Assembly (NCBI GenBank): GCA_003971905.1
Contig: RSEE01000017.1
Location: 186,001 to 250,000 of the forward strand
Length of the DNA stretch: 64,000 nucleotides
Direction of reading: 5' to 3'
Source: Moniliella sp. 'wahieum'
Taxonomy: Eukaryota > Basidiomycota > Moniliellomycetes > Moniliellales > Moniliellaceae
Within the stretch, counting starts at the first letter, position 1, and every line of letters starts with the position of its first letter. The notes below the pieces were generated by a model. That model did no database searches, was not told the origin of the DNA, and worked only from the letters and a program-made list of their open reading frames with translations. Shown here in pieces: positions 10,873 through 21,409 of this stretch. Position numbers and translations under genes: made by a program.

Positions 10873-13346
10873 TCACGACCGCGTCGTCGCCCGTCCACGT
10901 AGCGAATCCTCCGGCTCAGATTGGGGCTGGGCAAGGACAGAATCGTACGAAGGGGGCAGGGCCTGGTCATCCTCCGTCTCCACCAGGTCGTTCAAACGGG
11001 GGATCGCCTCGGCCAAATCGGGATAGGCGCGGACCCGGGAACGGGAGCGTGACCCCGCGGATCGGCGTTGTCATCCCTGATCCCCCGGGGCTTGGGGCCA
11101 AAGGAAGACGAGAAAGATGGCCGGCGTACCCATCTAGGTTCTCCGTACCGGTGGCGCGTCGCCGAGCGCAATGGAAGGTGCGCCGTCCTTACCCACCTCA
11201 GTCACCGGGGGGGCGAGAAGAACGCTCGCGCGAGGTGGCACGCGAAGGGGAGGCAGAAGGTGCACCACTCGGACCCCCAGAGGAGACGGAGGAAGAGGCA
11301 GTAGCCGAGGGGCCTTGGTGGGTTGAGGAGGACGCACTTGGTTGGGAATTGCGCGCCAACGCGGAATCGTCAATGGGGGTGTACTCACCAATTTTGCCGC
11401 GGCTGCGGACTTGGTTGATCGGGACATCGTACCCAGGCGTGCGCGGGAGCATATTGCGTTCCTTGGCTTCGAGATCGGCCAGGCTCATGCCACACACACA
11501 AAAGTCATGCCCAGTGGGCTGAAGCGGGCCGGCAGCGATGGACCAAGGCGACTGTTCTTGCTTCAAGGCCTCGGGAACGCGGTACATGTTGCCCGTCCCG
11601 CGCTGGGACAGCTCCTTCTCCTCATAGAGGGGAAGCGTGACGGCGTGGTAGGCAACGCAGCACGAGGGGATAATCACGGGCTGACGCAAGGCGAATGCCT
11701 TGAGCTTGCGTTCCGTCTCCGAGGGGAGGCCCTCCAAGCTCGGATCGCGCGAGTGATGACTTCGACAACAAGCGTGTGACTGAAACGAATGTCCCCCTTG
11801 GAGCCAGGCAGGGTAGTTGGGCGAATCACATTGTCGTCGGGAACCCGGCAATGCCTTGAACGGACCAGGCATGATCCGTGCCACAATTCCGGATAATGTG
11901 TTCCTTGGCTTTGGGCAACTCCATATCACTGGGGCGGTGCGGGATAAATCCCTTCTCAAACAGGCGGTGCTTGATGGGTGGGACCGACTGTTTTCCCCTC
12001 TTGGCCGTATACAAATCGATCTGCGTCTCAAGGGAGACACGGACCATGTAGACGATCAAGTCGGTGGGAGGGTTAGGCGAGTGGACATCAATGTTGAAGA
12101 TACCGCCGACAGAGATGTTGTTGGAAGTACAGGCAATGCTCAGCAACCCGACGTAGGGTGAAGATCATTGTACATGACCGCCATGGCCGTCGATGGCGAC
12201 TCGATACTCGGCACCGTCATGGGGAAAATTTCTCGCACCGCATCCACGTTCGACTTGGCCCGCCCTGCGCCAATCGCAGTCGCCTTGATCGTATACCGAA
12301 CCCGTCCATACGGAGAGCGTTCGAACGTGGCGCAGTTGGAGGGCAGAATAAACGCAAACTCAAATCTGTAGAAACATCGGGGTCAGCGTACCGACGTTGG
12401 CTCGACGGCTGTGCAAGGGACATACCCATGAATCCCCTTGGCGACAAACATGCCCTCGTCGTCGTCGGCCTCAAACACGGAATCGTCGTGGGGACGCTCA
12501 GAGCGAGAAGGTGCACGGGAAGTCAGTCCCTTGCTCGGAGAGCGAGATGGCTGCACGGGGTGGTGATGGTTTGCGGGATTGGGTGGGGGCGCTGTCCCTT
12601 CTTCTGGCACTATGGAGGGACGGTGGTGAGGGCGACCGCGGTGCTCCTCGTCCGTCCGCCCGAGAATGATGGGCGAGACACTCTGCGCCCAGGCACAGTA
12701 GCCGAACTGAACAGTCCACCCGGATGGACGGGATTGCGGGAGCTGGATCGCCCGCGGCTAGAGGGGGAGACAGGGCGCGAGGGTCTACTGGCGGTCCGGC
12801 TGGACGAGCGCCCGCGCATGGCCGCGGCAAGCGCACCGGCCAGTCCGGTAACACTTTGATCGCGACGCGTACGGGACGTGTCACGGCGCTCGGCGCGTCC
12901 ACGATCTTCACACTCGCTATCGCTACTCTCCCGCTCGGGGAGGGGGCGCGACTGGTCGATCGGGAGGGAGCGCGGGAAACCGAGCGGCTGGTCGAGGCGC
13001 GGACACGACTGTGGCTGTGGCTGTGGCTGTGCCGGGAGCGGGAGGCACGCCGATCTCCAGGGTCTTATCCATGATGATGCGCTCGTCCCAGTTGACAGGC
13101 ACGGTTGAGGTCTGTTGGTCCAGAATGCCAATCATCTCCGACGCACGGAGACGGACGCGGATCCGCCAATGTGCCGGTCGCTGGGCACCTGCAGCTCAAT
13201 CAGCCCGCGCACCAGCTCGTCATCTGCCTGGGGCGGAGCGTCGGGGTTGGCGGAGCGGACGGGGGCGGACTCGGGGGGTGGAGGAAGATGACGTTTTGGA
13301 GCAGATGGATCTTGACCTCCGAGGGCTGGAAAAAGGTGGAGAGCAT
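10873..13346 (-). CDS. arrestin-related trafficking adaptor (ART) with PPSY motif
   Basis: The start at 13346 gives MLSTFFQPSEVKIHLLQNVI, an arrestin N-domain beginning. The N-domain continues through LVRGLIELQVPSDRHIGG, PVNWDERIIMDKTLEIG and, at about 12370-12180, FEFAFILPSNCATFERSPYG. The arrestin C-domain follows (VGLLSIACTSNNISVGGIF, DLIVYMVRVSLETQIDLY), then the fungal ART signature CVCGMSLADLEAKERNMLP near 11490. The C-terminus contains LPPSYDSV, a PPxY motif that binds WW domains of Rsp5/Nedd4 ligases, and ends at TGA 10873-10875. ARTs direct Rsp5 to plasma-membrane transporters for endocytosis. Ser-rich linkers and at least two -1 breaks are present, one at about 12145 inside the C-domain entry. 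Confidence 0.87.
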
Positions 13347-13716
13347 GCTTCGTCGTTGCTGGGGCCGACGGTCGAGGGCCAGCAGCGAGCACGCGCACAA
13401 GAAAAGAAAAGAAAAGAGAGGATGAGGTGGTGGCGCAGAGACCAGAGCAGCTCGCAAAAGCGGGGCTGGCAGGACCGCGCAGGCAGGACAAGGTGAGTGG
13501 GGCGATGTGCCAGCGAAGGCAACCGAAGTGTGCTGCGTATCCTAGCCGGTGGATCGTGGCTAGTGGCGGGTTTGGGCGTGTGTGGGCCATGTGCTTTCGG
13601 GCGGCGGGCTGGCGAGCGGCCGCAAGACAAACCATCATCACCGGCATCACCGCACTCACCGCACGCGTCCCAGTCCTCATCCATCCGCATCACCACCACG
13701 GACCATCACCAGCATG

Positions 13717-13726
13717 TCACATGTCA
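13717..13726 (-). promoter_or_regulatory. TGACATGTGA motif upstream of the arrestin gene
   Basis: On the minus strand this site reads TGACATGTGA, the same 10-mer as at 3431 and 45171 and in the same orientation relative to the downstream gene. It lies about 370 bp before the arrestin start. A 14-bp direct repeat, CACATGTCAGGCCG on the plus strand, overlaps it at 13718-13731 and recurs at 13748-13761. Confidence 0.4.
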
Positions 13727-13949
13727 GGCCGCCGGTGTCATGCATGCCACATGTCAGGCCGGGCGCCGCAGACGAGCTTCGGGCGGGGGCGGAATGCGCG
13801 GAATCGACGGTAGTGTCTCACTTTAGCCGGCGGTTTCCGAGCGGCGCTGCCTCCGTGGCCGGCGCACGAGACAAGGCTCGACAGGCCGTGGCTGGCCCCA
13901 GAGGCAGGTACACGCAGGTACGACATGGCCGGCGCCACGAGGCGGCCAC

Positions 13950-14128
13950 TGTCACAGTCGGGCTAAGCGAGGGAGACCAGGATCGGACTAGGCCAAGGGG
14001 TGTAGCAATCGTTCGTGGGGAAGAAGCAAGAACAGAGGACATGGTGCGAAGTGGAAGGAACAGGGAAGGAGCGAGACGCTCGAGACGAAGAAATTGGAAA
14101 TGGGAGCGAGATCAGCCAAACTATGACA
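13950..14128 (-). repeat. 3' LTR of the Ty3-type element
   Basis: This 179-bp copy of the LTR has TGTCA/TGACA ends. It is identical to the right copy apart from two missing G residues. Confidence 0.95.
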
Positions 14129-14140
14129 TTGCCCCCTTTC
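14129..14140 (-). promoter_or_regulatory. polypurine tract of the LTR element
   Basis: Immediately upstream of the 3' LTR, the element strand reads GAAAGGGGGCAA then TGTCA. A purine run at this position is the standard plus-strand primer of LTR retrotransposons and confirms the minus orientation. Confidence 0.8.
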
Positions 14141-14441
14141 AGACCTCATCTCCCGGGCGGCGACGGAGGCGAGAGAGGGCGAGTCGGCGGGCATGGGAGA
14201 CAGGCTTATCGGGGTAGAGGGCGTGGAAACGGACCACTGGCTCGGCGTCATGAGACATGTCCGCAGCGGGTACCCACTCCCGCTCGTGGACAGGATAGCC
14301 CGGAAGTGACAAAGTACTCAATGCGGCCACCACGACCCTTGCGGCGAGAGTCGGGACATGTTCAACCTCGTGATGAACCGCACCATCATCAGCATACTCG
14401 GGAGAGGAGGCGGGGGCTCAATCAAGCGGGCAGGGACCACG

Positions 14442-15640
14442 TCACCAGGGGTAGGCTCGCAAGCGGGACACATGGAACACGTCATGGAGGTGTAGGTAGT
14501 CGGGGAGGCGGACCTGGTATGCGGCGCGGCCCACGGCGCGGACAATGGGAAAGGGGCCGAGGTAGCGATAGTCGAGGCCGTCAGAAGGCCGCTGGCTGGC
14601 CACATAGCCGTCCCGACGGACCAAGACAGGCTGGCCAGCAGTGAAGGAAGCCGCCTCGGTGCGCTGCTGATCGGCATAATGCTTGTAGCGGTCCTGGGCC
14701 GCGGCGAGCGTGCGGCGGGCCACCGCCTGGGCCGAGCGCAAGTCCTCCAAATATGGCGCAGCATCGGGCACGGGCGAAGTGGAGGGCTCCAACTCCCCCC
14801 GGGGAGAGTAACCATAGGTGAGGACAAAGGGGGACTGGTGGGTGCTCGAGTGGGAGGACGAGTTGTAGGCGAATTCGGCCGTGGGGAGGAGGTCGAACCA
14901 GTTGGACTGCTGCTCGTCGAGGTAGCAGCGGAGGTACTGTTCGAGGATCTGGTTGAGTCGCTCAGTCTGGCCGTCCGTCTGGGGTGGACGCGGTGCTGAG
15001 GCTCGACTTGATGCCCAAGTCGGCACACAAGGCTTGCCAGAAGTGGCTTGTGAAGGTCGGTCCCCGATCACTCACCAGATCCCGGGGAAGGCCATGGTAG
15101 CGAAAGACATGGTGTACAAACTGGCGTGCGAGCTGGGGCGCAGTGTCCGTCGTGTGGGCGGGAATGAAGTGACCCATTTTGGTACAACGATCCACCACCA
15201 CCAGAATCGCGTCGTAACCATTGGATCGGGGAAGCTGGGTATGTGGTCCATCGTCAAGTGGGTCCACGGGCCTTGGGAGGGGAAAGGGCTGAAGGGGTCC
15301 GGCGGGTTGGTGGCAAGGCGCTTTGGTCCGTTGGCAGCGGTCGCACGAGCGCACGTAGGCCCACACGTCGGCGACGGGGCCACCAATATTGAGCGCGGAC
15401 ACGGGCCAACGTCGTCGCGCCCTTCATGGCCCGCCAATGCCGAGTCGTGGGCTTGGTGGAGAATGGCAGCGCGGATCGGCCGGTCGCCGGGGACGTAGAC
15501 CTGGTTTCCGTGCCACAAAAGACCGTCGCGGACCGTCAAAGCATGGGAGGTGGGCTTGGAGCCGTAGCAAGGGACCAACGAGGGTCACGAGCACGAGTTG
15601 GCGGATGCGCTGTCGAATCTCGTCGGCAGACGCTCGCTCC
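14442..15640 (-). pseudogene. integrase of the Ty3-type element, frame-broken
   Basis: The region reads RDGLLWHGNQVYVPGD, then an H-x-H zinc part (HDSALAGHEGRDDV) with CDRCQRTK. The DDE core follows: YDAILVVVDRCTKMGHFIPA with the first Asp, LVSDRGPTFTSHFWQALC with the second, and QTDGQTERLNQILEQYLRCY with the Glu. The C-terminal GPY/F-like module (DYRYLGPFPIVRAVGRAAYQ) and LHDVFHVSRLRAY identify a chromovirus-type integrase. At least three frame changes interrupt it. No chromodomain is evident after LRAYPW; the sequence runs to a stop near the polypurine tract. Confidence 0.88.
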
Positions 15641-15799
15641 ACCACCGGTGTATCGGGGTCCGCCGCCATGAGCTTGAGGGCGGCGGCAGAACGTTCGGAC
15701 ATGGGCTCCGCCAGTACTTGAGGTGCCCGCGCCAGCGGGCCGGGAGGGAACCGAGGAGGGAAAAGGAATCGAGTTGACAGAGGGGGGCGAGATGGGGTT

Positions 15800-16075
15800 G
15801 ATGAGGAGGTGGACTTGGCCGGGGCCCGGGCGAGTGCTGGTGCTGGTGCGTTAGTCTTGGTCTTGGGCTGGTCTGGGTGCTGGGGCTGGTCTTGGGGTGG
15901 GGGCTGGTCTTGGTGCTTGGGCTGGTCTTGGGCTGGGGCTGGTCTTGGGGCTGGGGCTGGCTTGGGGCTTGGGCGGGAGTTGGGGCTTGGCGGGAGTTGT
16001 GGGCTGGGGCTGGCTTGGGGCTTGGGCTGGGCTTGGGGCTTGGGCGGGAGTTGGGCTGTGGCCGGGGTACAGTCG
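15800..16075 (-). repeat. minisatellite coding Pro/Gln/Ser-rich repeats inside the LTR element
   Basis: The plus strand carries many imperfect copies of GGGGCTGGTCTTGG and CTTGGGCTGGGGCTGG. On the element strand this reads as Pro/Ala/Gln/Ser/Lys repeats (KPSPSPKPAPAHN-like). It occupies the place where protease-RT-RNase H would be expected. Confidence 0.8.
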
Positions 16076-16140
16076 TGGAAGGCATATGGTGATCACGGCA
16101 CTGCGCCTTGAGCGCGGCGCTCGGTGCGCGGGCCGCCGCT

Positions 16141-17160
16141 TCAGCGGTGGCGGTGACTGCGCTGAGGTCCATGGGCTCCGCTTCGGGCGACAGGGCCGAA
16201 CCAACTGATTGCCGCCCGATCCGGGGAGATGGCGTACCATGAGCGCCCAGCGATTGCGATTGGCGATGTCAATGGCCGCTTGCGCAGTTGTTCGAAACTG
16301 ATCCGTCCCAAGTGAGCCGACTCGCCGCGGGAGGCGATTGCGTCACGCACCGCGGCTTCAAGCCGTACAGAAAGCAATAGTAGCGGTCCTCATCCGACGC
16401 GCTGGGGTTCCAGCGACGCAGCAGAACCGTGAACGTAGCGGAATAGTCCGCTGCAGATCCCGTCTGCCGAAGACGACGACGACGAAACTCCTAACGCCTT
16501 CAGCGCGGGTTGCGCTCGCCCCACTGCTCCAGGAAAGCTGCGCGAAACGCAGCCAAGACTGAGGGCGGGGTGTGGTGCGCGCCTCCAGGGGAAGGGCCAC
16601 CTCCGAGCCGAACTGCTCGACCCAAGTGAGGGCCTCTCCCTGCAGCAGGCCCATGAAGCGGTCGATCCATGCCGCGCCCCATATGCGTGAGGGGACGACG
16701 CGCGCGTAAATCTCGAAGGAGGTGACGACGTGCTGGGCCTGGACCCGGTCACGAGAGTTGGGATTCGCACCAGACGACGGGCGGAAACGAACGGGCTCGA
16801 ACATCTTAGGCTCCGACACCGTGTTCGGGATGGCAGTCAGATCACCATAAGGCCCAGGGGCGGGAGCGGGGGCGGGGCCGAGGACACCACGCCAGTTTGA
16901 GCCTCCCGTACCGAGGCGGCCAACCGGGCCTCTCCGCGGCAAGCGCCGCCTCCTCCCGCGCTGACGGAGGCGGTGCTCACGGCGCTTCGCCTCTTGCTCA
17001 TCCTCGAAAGCGCGGCGCTGGTCCTCCTGGGCTGCAAGGTAGGCCTGATTTTCCCGGGCTCCGTCAACAGAAGCTGGCGCATTCTGGGGGCCTCATCGAC
17101 CCGACGCTGAGCGGCCTCGAGGCCCAGCCCGGACAGGTCGGAGGCAGGCAATGTATACCC
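16141..17160 (-). pseudogene. gag of the Ty3-type element, frame-broken
   Basis: The N-terminal part is a charged, coiled-coil-like stretch (QAYLAAQEDQRRAFEDEQEA). It is followed by a retrotransposon Gag core: DRVQAQHVVTSFEIYARVV, then GLLQGEALTWVEQFGSEV, then AAFLEQWGERNPR, then RRWNPSASDEDRYYCFLYGL. The core spans several frames joined by -1 breaks, so no intact product is encoded as written. The end runs into the Pro-rich repeat region. A zinc knuckle was not found. Confidence 0.75.
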
Positions 17161-17387
17161 GGGGGCGCGGGCGCAACAGACGGAGCTGCATGGGGGGGTC
17201 CAGAGGGGCCAGCCGGGTGGAACCACTCGGGCCATCGTCGTCGAACGGAGCGTCAGAGGGGGGGTCGGACGGGGGTCGGATTGGGCCGCGCCGCGCGATG
17301 GGTTGCGCGCGCGCTAGGGTTACTGGGGTCAGGGGGGTTGTCGTGGATCGAGGACATCTCTGGTCGGGCTCGCCTGTTGACGGTTAG

Positions 17388-17398
17388 ACGAACGATAA
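17388..17398 (-). promoter_or_regulatory. putative self-priming primer-binding site
   Basis: Two bases inside the 5' LTR, the element strand reads ATCGTTCGT (17396 down to 17388). It does not start with TGG, as a tRNA-primed site would. It is exactly complementary over 9 nt to ACGAACGAT within the LTR (17467 down to 17459). Tf1/sushi-type Ty3 elements prime with the 5' end of their own mRNA through such complementarity. The function here is inferred. Confidence 0.55.
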
Positions 17399-17579
17399 TG
17401 TCACAGTCGGGGCTAAGGCGAGGGAGACCAGGATCGGACTAGGCCAAGGGGTGTAGCAATCGTTCGTGGGGAAGAAGCAAGAACAGAGGACATGGTGCGA
17501 AGTGGAAGGAACAGGGAAGGAGCGAGACGCTCGAGACGAAGAAATTGGAAATGGGAGCGAGATCAGCCAAACTATGACA
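17399..17579 (-). repeat. 5' LTR of the Ty3-type element
   Basis: This 181-bp repeat starts TGTCA and ends TGACA. It matches the left copy base for base except for two extra G residues (in CAGTCGGGGCTAAGG). For the element's own strand it is the upstream LTR. It contains ATCGTTCGT on the plus strand at 17459-17467, which is complementary to the putative priming site at 17388-17396. Confidence 0.95.
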
Positions 17580-18786
17580 GCCATCCATAGCCACTAGTCA
17601 GTACGATGCCCTTCTATTCATCCAAATCCTCTATTGCCCACTAAACTAGCCCATGTCAAACCATCCATCATCAATCGAGCGTTTGAAAATGGTTTGGGAG
17701 GACCGGCACACCCAAAGACACAGCGTGGCCTTAGTAGCCCCTGCGTGCATCAGCTGCATTAGCTGCATCGCCCATCGCAGCCGCAACTTTCAGTCCAAGC
17801 TGAACCCATTCCGACGCCCCACAACGTTTCAGCGCCTTATACTATAGGGTCGCTAATGGGCTTCCAGACCTTCAAGGTCCGGTCGCTGGTCACCGCGTGA
17901 AAAACGCTTAAGCGTGGCAGGCGAAACGCTGAATACGATTCGGCTGTGTTTTGTTGCTGCCCCTGGTGCCGTCGTCTCCAGCGGCTTTCAACCGAGGGGG
18001 TCAATCGGACGTCATTCTCGCGTTTCTTGCTGAACACGTTGAGCCAGGAGGCACAGCTCATGTGTTTGACTAAGGCCCCTTCAGTCCCTCGGCCTCAGGC
18101 CTCAGGCCGAGGGGCTCTGGCTTCTCGCTTTTGTTTTCCTTGTTCCTCAGTGACTGTGTGGCTGCTGTCTGTCCCTGTTGGGCGTCGTTGGTTGGCTTAG
18201 TTCGACCACCATTATCACCGGCACCACCAATAGTGCAATCGTATCACCCTCGAGGACCACCAAAACTCCAGTTCTCCTTCACCCGGCGGGGTTGCCCATC
18301 GTATCATCATCTCTTTCGCCATCATCATCAAAACTACTAGAGGGTCTATGTAGCTGATGCAAAACTTGCATGCATATTGGTGGGCTCGCGACTCGAAATG
18401 CAACGTGGTCAACAGGAGGATAACTTCTTCATGTCGGCCGCGTTCTGTTGATGAACGCATCGCATTGAAACGCACCAAACGTATGAAAAAGGCTTGGACC
18501 AGGGGTATGTGTTTGCTTGTGACACCGCAAGGCCGTTGCGGTTTGGCTAATTCGACATGCTCCGTCAACGCGTCAACGGCTCCCTAAAGCGAAACAGACC
18601 AAAACGGGGCACCTGGGGCTCCATAATGCGAACAATGCAGAAGTGACCTGAAGAGCAGGGCGTGAGGGGCATGCCGCCATCATGTTCAGTGCCACAAGAA
18701 TGAAGACGGTCTGCGGTCTGGGGTTGAGTGGCAATTCGCCCAGCCATAAAGTCCAAAATGATGATGTGTTCGCCCGGATGCTGATT
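17580..18786. other. intergenic, no gene supported
   Basis: Between the LTR element and the CDC26-like gene only short ORFs are present, none with a recognisable domain. A CTCAGGCCTCAGGCC word cluster lies at about 18090-18115. Confidence 0.55.
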
Positions 18787-19206
18787 CTAGGGGGAAAGAC
18801 AGCTAGAAGCATTTTCTGGGACGGAAAATCGACCCGGATCAAAGGAAAGGGGCGGGAGAGGAAACAGACGTGCGGGGAAGGACTCCTCCCGAAAACACAT
18901 CAAGGTTGGCTTTGTGTGGTGTGCTTGCGGCGCGAAGAGGGAGGCCTCGGTACCCTGGGGAACTGGTGCAACACCCAACCGCTGAGCGGCCGAGAGGAGG
19001 CCGCGCTCATGTGCCCGGACATCGGCCGGGTGCTGAGACGTAGGTGCAGGCACGGCTTGGCCATTGGTTCCGGGGCCAGTGGGGTGGACATCATGCGCCC
19101 CGGGCACGGGCTTTCCTTCAGCCTCAAGCACTGCTTTGCGCGCGGAAATCGCATCCTCGACATTTTGAGTCGAGATGGCGATCCGGGTGGGCGGACGGCG
19201 CAGCAT
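18787..19206 (-). CDS. CDC26: CDC26-like anaphase-promoting complex subunit
   Basis: ATG at 19206 gives MLRRPPTRIAISTQNVEDAI. The MLRRxPTRI start is the signature of CDC26/Hcn1, a small APC/C subunit whose N-terminus lies in the TPR groove of APC6/Cut9 and stabilises it. After the motif comes a short helix (ARKAVLEAEGK) and a Pro/Ala-rich tail with RGLLSAAQRLGVAP. The frame stays open to about 18787; the last 40 residues look unstructured, so a short terminal intron is possible. The gene is divergent from ATP3, with about 410 bp between the start codons. Total length of about 140 residues is longer than animal CDC26 but usual for fungi. Confidence 0.75.
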   Translation of the reverse strand: MLRRPPTRIAISTQNVEDAISARKAVLEAEGKPVPGAHDVHPTGPGTNGQAVPAPTSQHPADVRAHERGLLSAAQRLGVAPVPQGTEASLFAPQAHHTKPTLMCFREESFPARLFPLPPLSFDPGRFSVPENASSCLSP

Positions 19207-19618
19207 GGTGGTCGTTACCCTTTCAAGGTCGGATGGAGGTGGCGATCGCGTTTCCAGCCGAGGGTCGCCGCCAGTGTTGCTTGGACACGCGCCACACGCT
19301 TGGGCTGGACGGCGGGGGTGCTTACGTACCGCATACGTCTCTCTTTGTCGGCTGCACGTGACCAGCTGAGGACAGCGATGAAGAAATAGGGTTGCCGCCA
19401 AAGCGGCTCTGCTGCAATTTCTAAGCTGCAGGCGGGCACGGGGGCAGCGCTCACGTAATGCACCTGACAGCGCACGGTCAGAGCCGGCGGCGCACAGGAG
19501 CAGTGTGCGGGTCGGACGGCCCCCGTGCGGTCTTCCTGGCGAGGGGCGTGGGTGGTGGTGTGCTGGTACCAGGGCAGGCCGGGCGGTGGTTCTTGGGCCT
19601 TACCCGCCATCCCCCGCC

Positions 19619-20824
19619 ATGTTCGCTCGTGTTGCTGCTGCCCGTGCCCTGCAGGCCACCTCGGCCGCCCCCGCGGTCCGTGGCTTCCACGCCTCCGCCG
19701 CCCAGGCTGCCACGCTGCGTGAGCTGGAGCAGCGCATCAAGTCCGTCGGCAACATTGAGAAGATCACCAAGTCGATGAAGATGATTGCCGCTACCCAGCT
19801 CAACAAGGCCCAGCGCGGCATGGAGGCTGCCAAGGCGTACGGCAAGGCTAACCAGGGTGAGTGCTTGTTCTGACATGGTCTGATTCGTTCCAAGCTGTGA
19901 GAGCTTTGGAAGGTCCCAGAGCGGCCTGCATCGGGCTTCTGCCACAGAACCATCTTGGCCCGTCGCCGATTCCAATGGCACCCCCAGTCCGCGTGGCTAT
20001 GGCGCCATCTCGTATTCACCTCTGGCACCTGGCGTACGCTAGCTCGTCCGGAAGGGGAGGGGGATGGACTCAGGAGGTGGGACGCGGCTGGGACTTGTCC
20101 TACGCTCAATGGACCAGTGCCATTTCTTATATCGACTCGTGCTGACCCTTCCCGTCATCAGAGATCTTCAAGCAGACTGGCGCCAAGGCCCCGGAGGGCG
20201 GCAAGCAGCTGATTGTCGTCGTGTCGTCGGACAAGGGTCTCTGCGGTGGTATCCACTCGGCGGTGACCAAGAAGACGCGGCAAGAGTACGCTGACGCGGC
20301 CGAGGGCGACAAGCCCCAGATCATTGTGGTCGGTGACAAGTCCAAGGCGCAGCTGCACCGTGCTCTCCCGGAGGCCCTTGTGCTCTCCTTTAGCGGCTTT
20401 GGTAAGGAGAACGCCACGTTCGCTGACGCGGCTGCTATCACCGACCTGATCTTCGCCCAGGGTCTTGAGTTTGACTCGATCAAGATTGTGTACAACAAGT
20501 ACATGTCTGCCATCGTTTGAGTCGGTCGCCGACAGTGTGTACGCCGAGAAGGTCCTTGCCGAGGCGCCTGAGTTCAACGTGTACGAGGCGGATGAGGACT
20601 ATGTGTCGGACCTGGCCCAGTTCTCCATCTGCAACGCCATCTTTGCTGCGTTGGCCGAGGGCCATGCGTCGGAGATCAACTCGAAGCGGAACGCTATGGA
20701 CAACGCCTCGAAGAACGCCGGCGAAATGATCACCAATCTCAACATGGCATACAACCGTGGTCGCCAGGCTGCCATTACCAACGAGCTTGTCGAGATTATC
20801 ACGGGTGCGTCGGCCATGGAGTAA
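19619..20824 (+). CDS. ATP3: mitochondrial F1-ATP synthase gamma subunit
   Basis: ATG at 19619 starts an Arg/Ala-rich mitochondrial presequence (MFARVAAARALQATSAAPAV). The conserved gamma N-terminal helix follows: LRELEQRIKSVGNIEKITKSMKMIAA. An intron at 19857-20161 (305 nt, GTGAGT...CAG) joins AACCAGG to AGATCTTC. Exon 2 contains VVSSDKGLCGGIHSAV, and the C-terminal helix has NAMDNASKNAGEMI and ELVEIITGAS. One frame change near 20513-20518 (ATCGTTTGAGTC) separates two conserved parts. It is of +1 sign and is best explained by an extra T or two missing bases. The product is the rotating central stalk of complex V. The intron is much longer than others in the window. Confidence 0.97.
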
Positions 20825-21409
20825 AGAAGGAGCCTCTTTTGTTTGCGCGCCTCATCGCCAACGAAGAAAAGTATTCCATGCATCCCCGACCTGTTAGGTT
20901 GTGTCGTTTGGCATTGATAGCTGGTGTTTGCTTTGGGAGTGAGGTTGGTTGACGCGTGGCGTCAATGCCCAAGGCAGGACAGTGGTTTCGAGGCCGACCA
21001 GTGGGCTAAAACGGGGTCGAAGTCAACGTGAATGAAAAGCGGCTGCAAGCAGAGGCGCTGGCGTGGTTGCCCGCTCAGCTTGGCCCACGAGCTGCATGGG
21101 CGGCCGGTCGTTGACCTTCCTTATGGGGCCTGGATCCGGCCGGGTAGGGTTACCGCAAACCGCCGGCGACACTGGCGATGTGCTACGCGTCAATTCCGCC
21201 TGTTCGTTCCGCCCGGCCCAGGCCCGCTTGGGGCCAGCCCGCGTCTGATGGGCCTCGATGTCCTTCCTCACCGACTGCCCGATCCCGTCACCGCCAAGTG
21301 GCGTCGCCAGGCCATCCATTCTCGCGCGACCGCCGACGTGTTTCCTGCCTCGTCTTTACCGGCACGGCGCTCTGCTTTGCCACACCGTTTGTCTGTTCTC
21401 TGCTGTGCC
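20825..21409. other. intergenic between ATP3 and BRE1
   Basis: This 585-bp stretch holds the ATP3 3' UTR and the presumed BRE1 promoter. No further gene is supported. Confidence 0.6.

Larger units (their letters stand above)
13950..17579 (-). mobile_element. Ty3/gypsy-type LTR retrotransposon, internally deleted (no RT)
   Basis: The element is bounded by two direct repeats, TGTCA...TGACA, at 13950-14128 and 17399-17579. Flanks are GCCAC (13945-13949) and GCCAT (17580-17584), a probable 5-bp target duplication with one mismatch. Orientation is minus: Gag lies next to the right LTR and integrase next to the left LTR. A polypurine tract borders the 3' LTR and a putative primer-binding site borders the 5' LTR. 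The order gag-(Pro-rich)-integrase identifies the Ty3/gypsy class. The region between gag and integrase is only about 0.6 kb and holds no protease or RT motif (no YVDD/YADD), so it is non-autonomous. LTRs differ only by two single-G indels, implying recent insertion. Confidence 0.93.

Noticed and set aside
14015-14644. 209-codon plus-strand ORF across the LTR boundary
   Set aside because: It runs from the LTR into the antisense of integrase and has no domain of its own.
15424-16172. RNase H remnant (LPARWRGHLKYW) before integrase
   Set aside because: It slightly resembles the QARW region of Ty3 RNase H, but the flanking residues do not match and no catalytic Asp/Glu pattern is present.
18682-19389. 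235-codon plus-strand ORF opposite CDC26
   Set aside because: The minus strand carries the MLRRPPTRI signature; the plus ORF shows no domain and overlaps the CDC26 gene completely.
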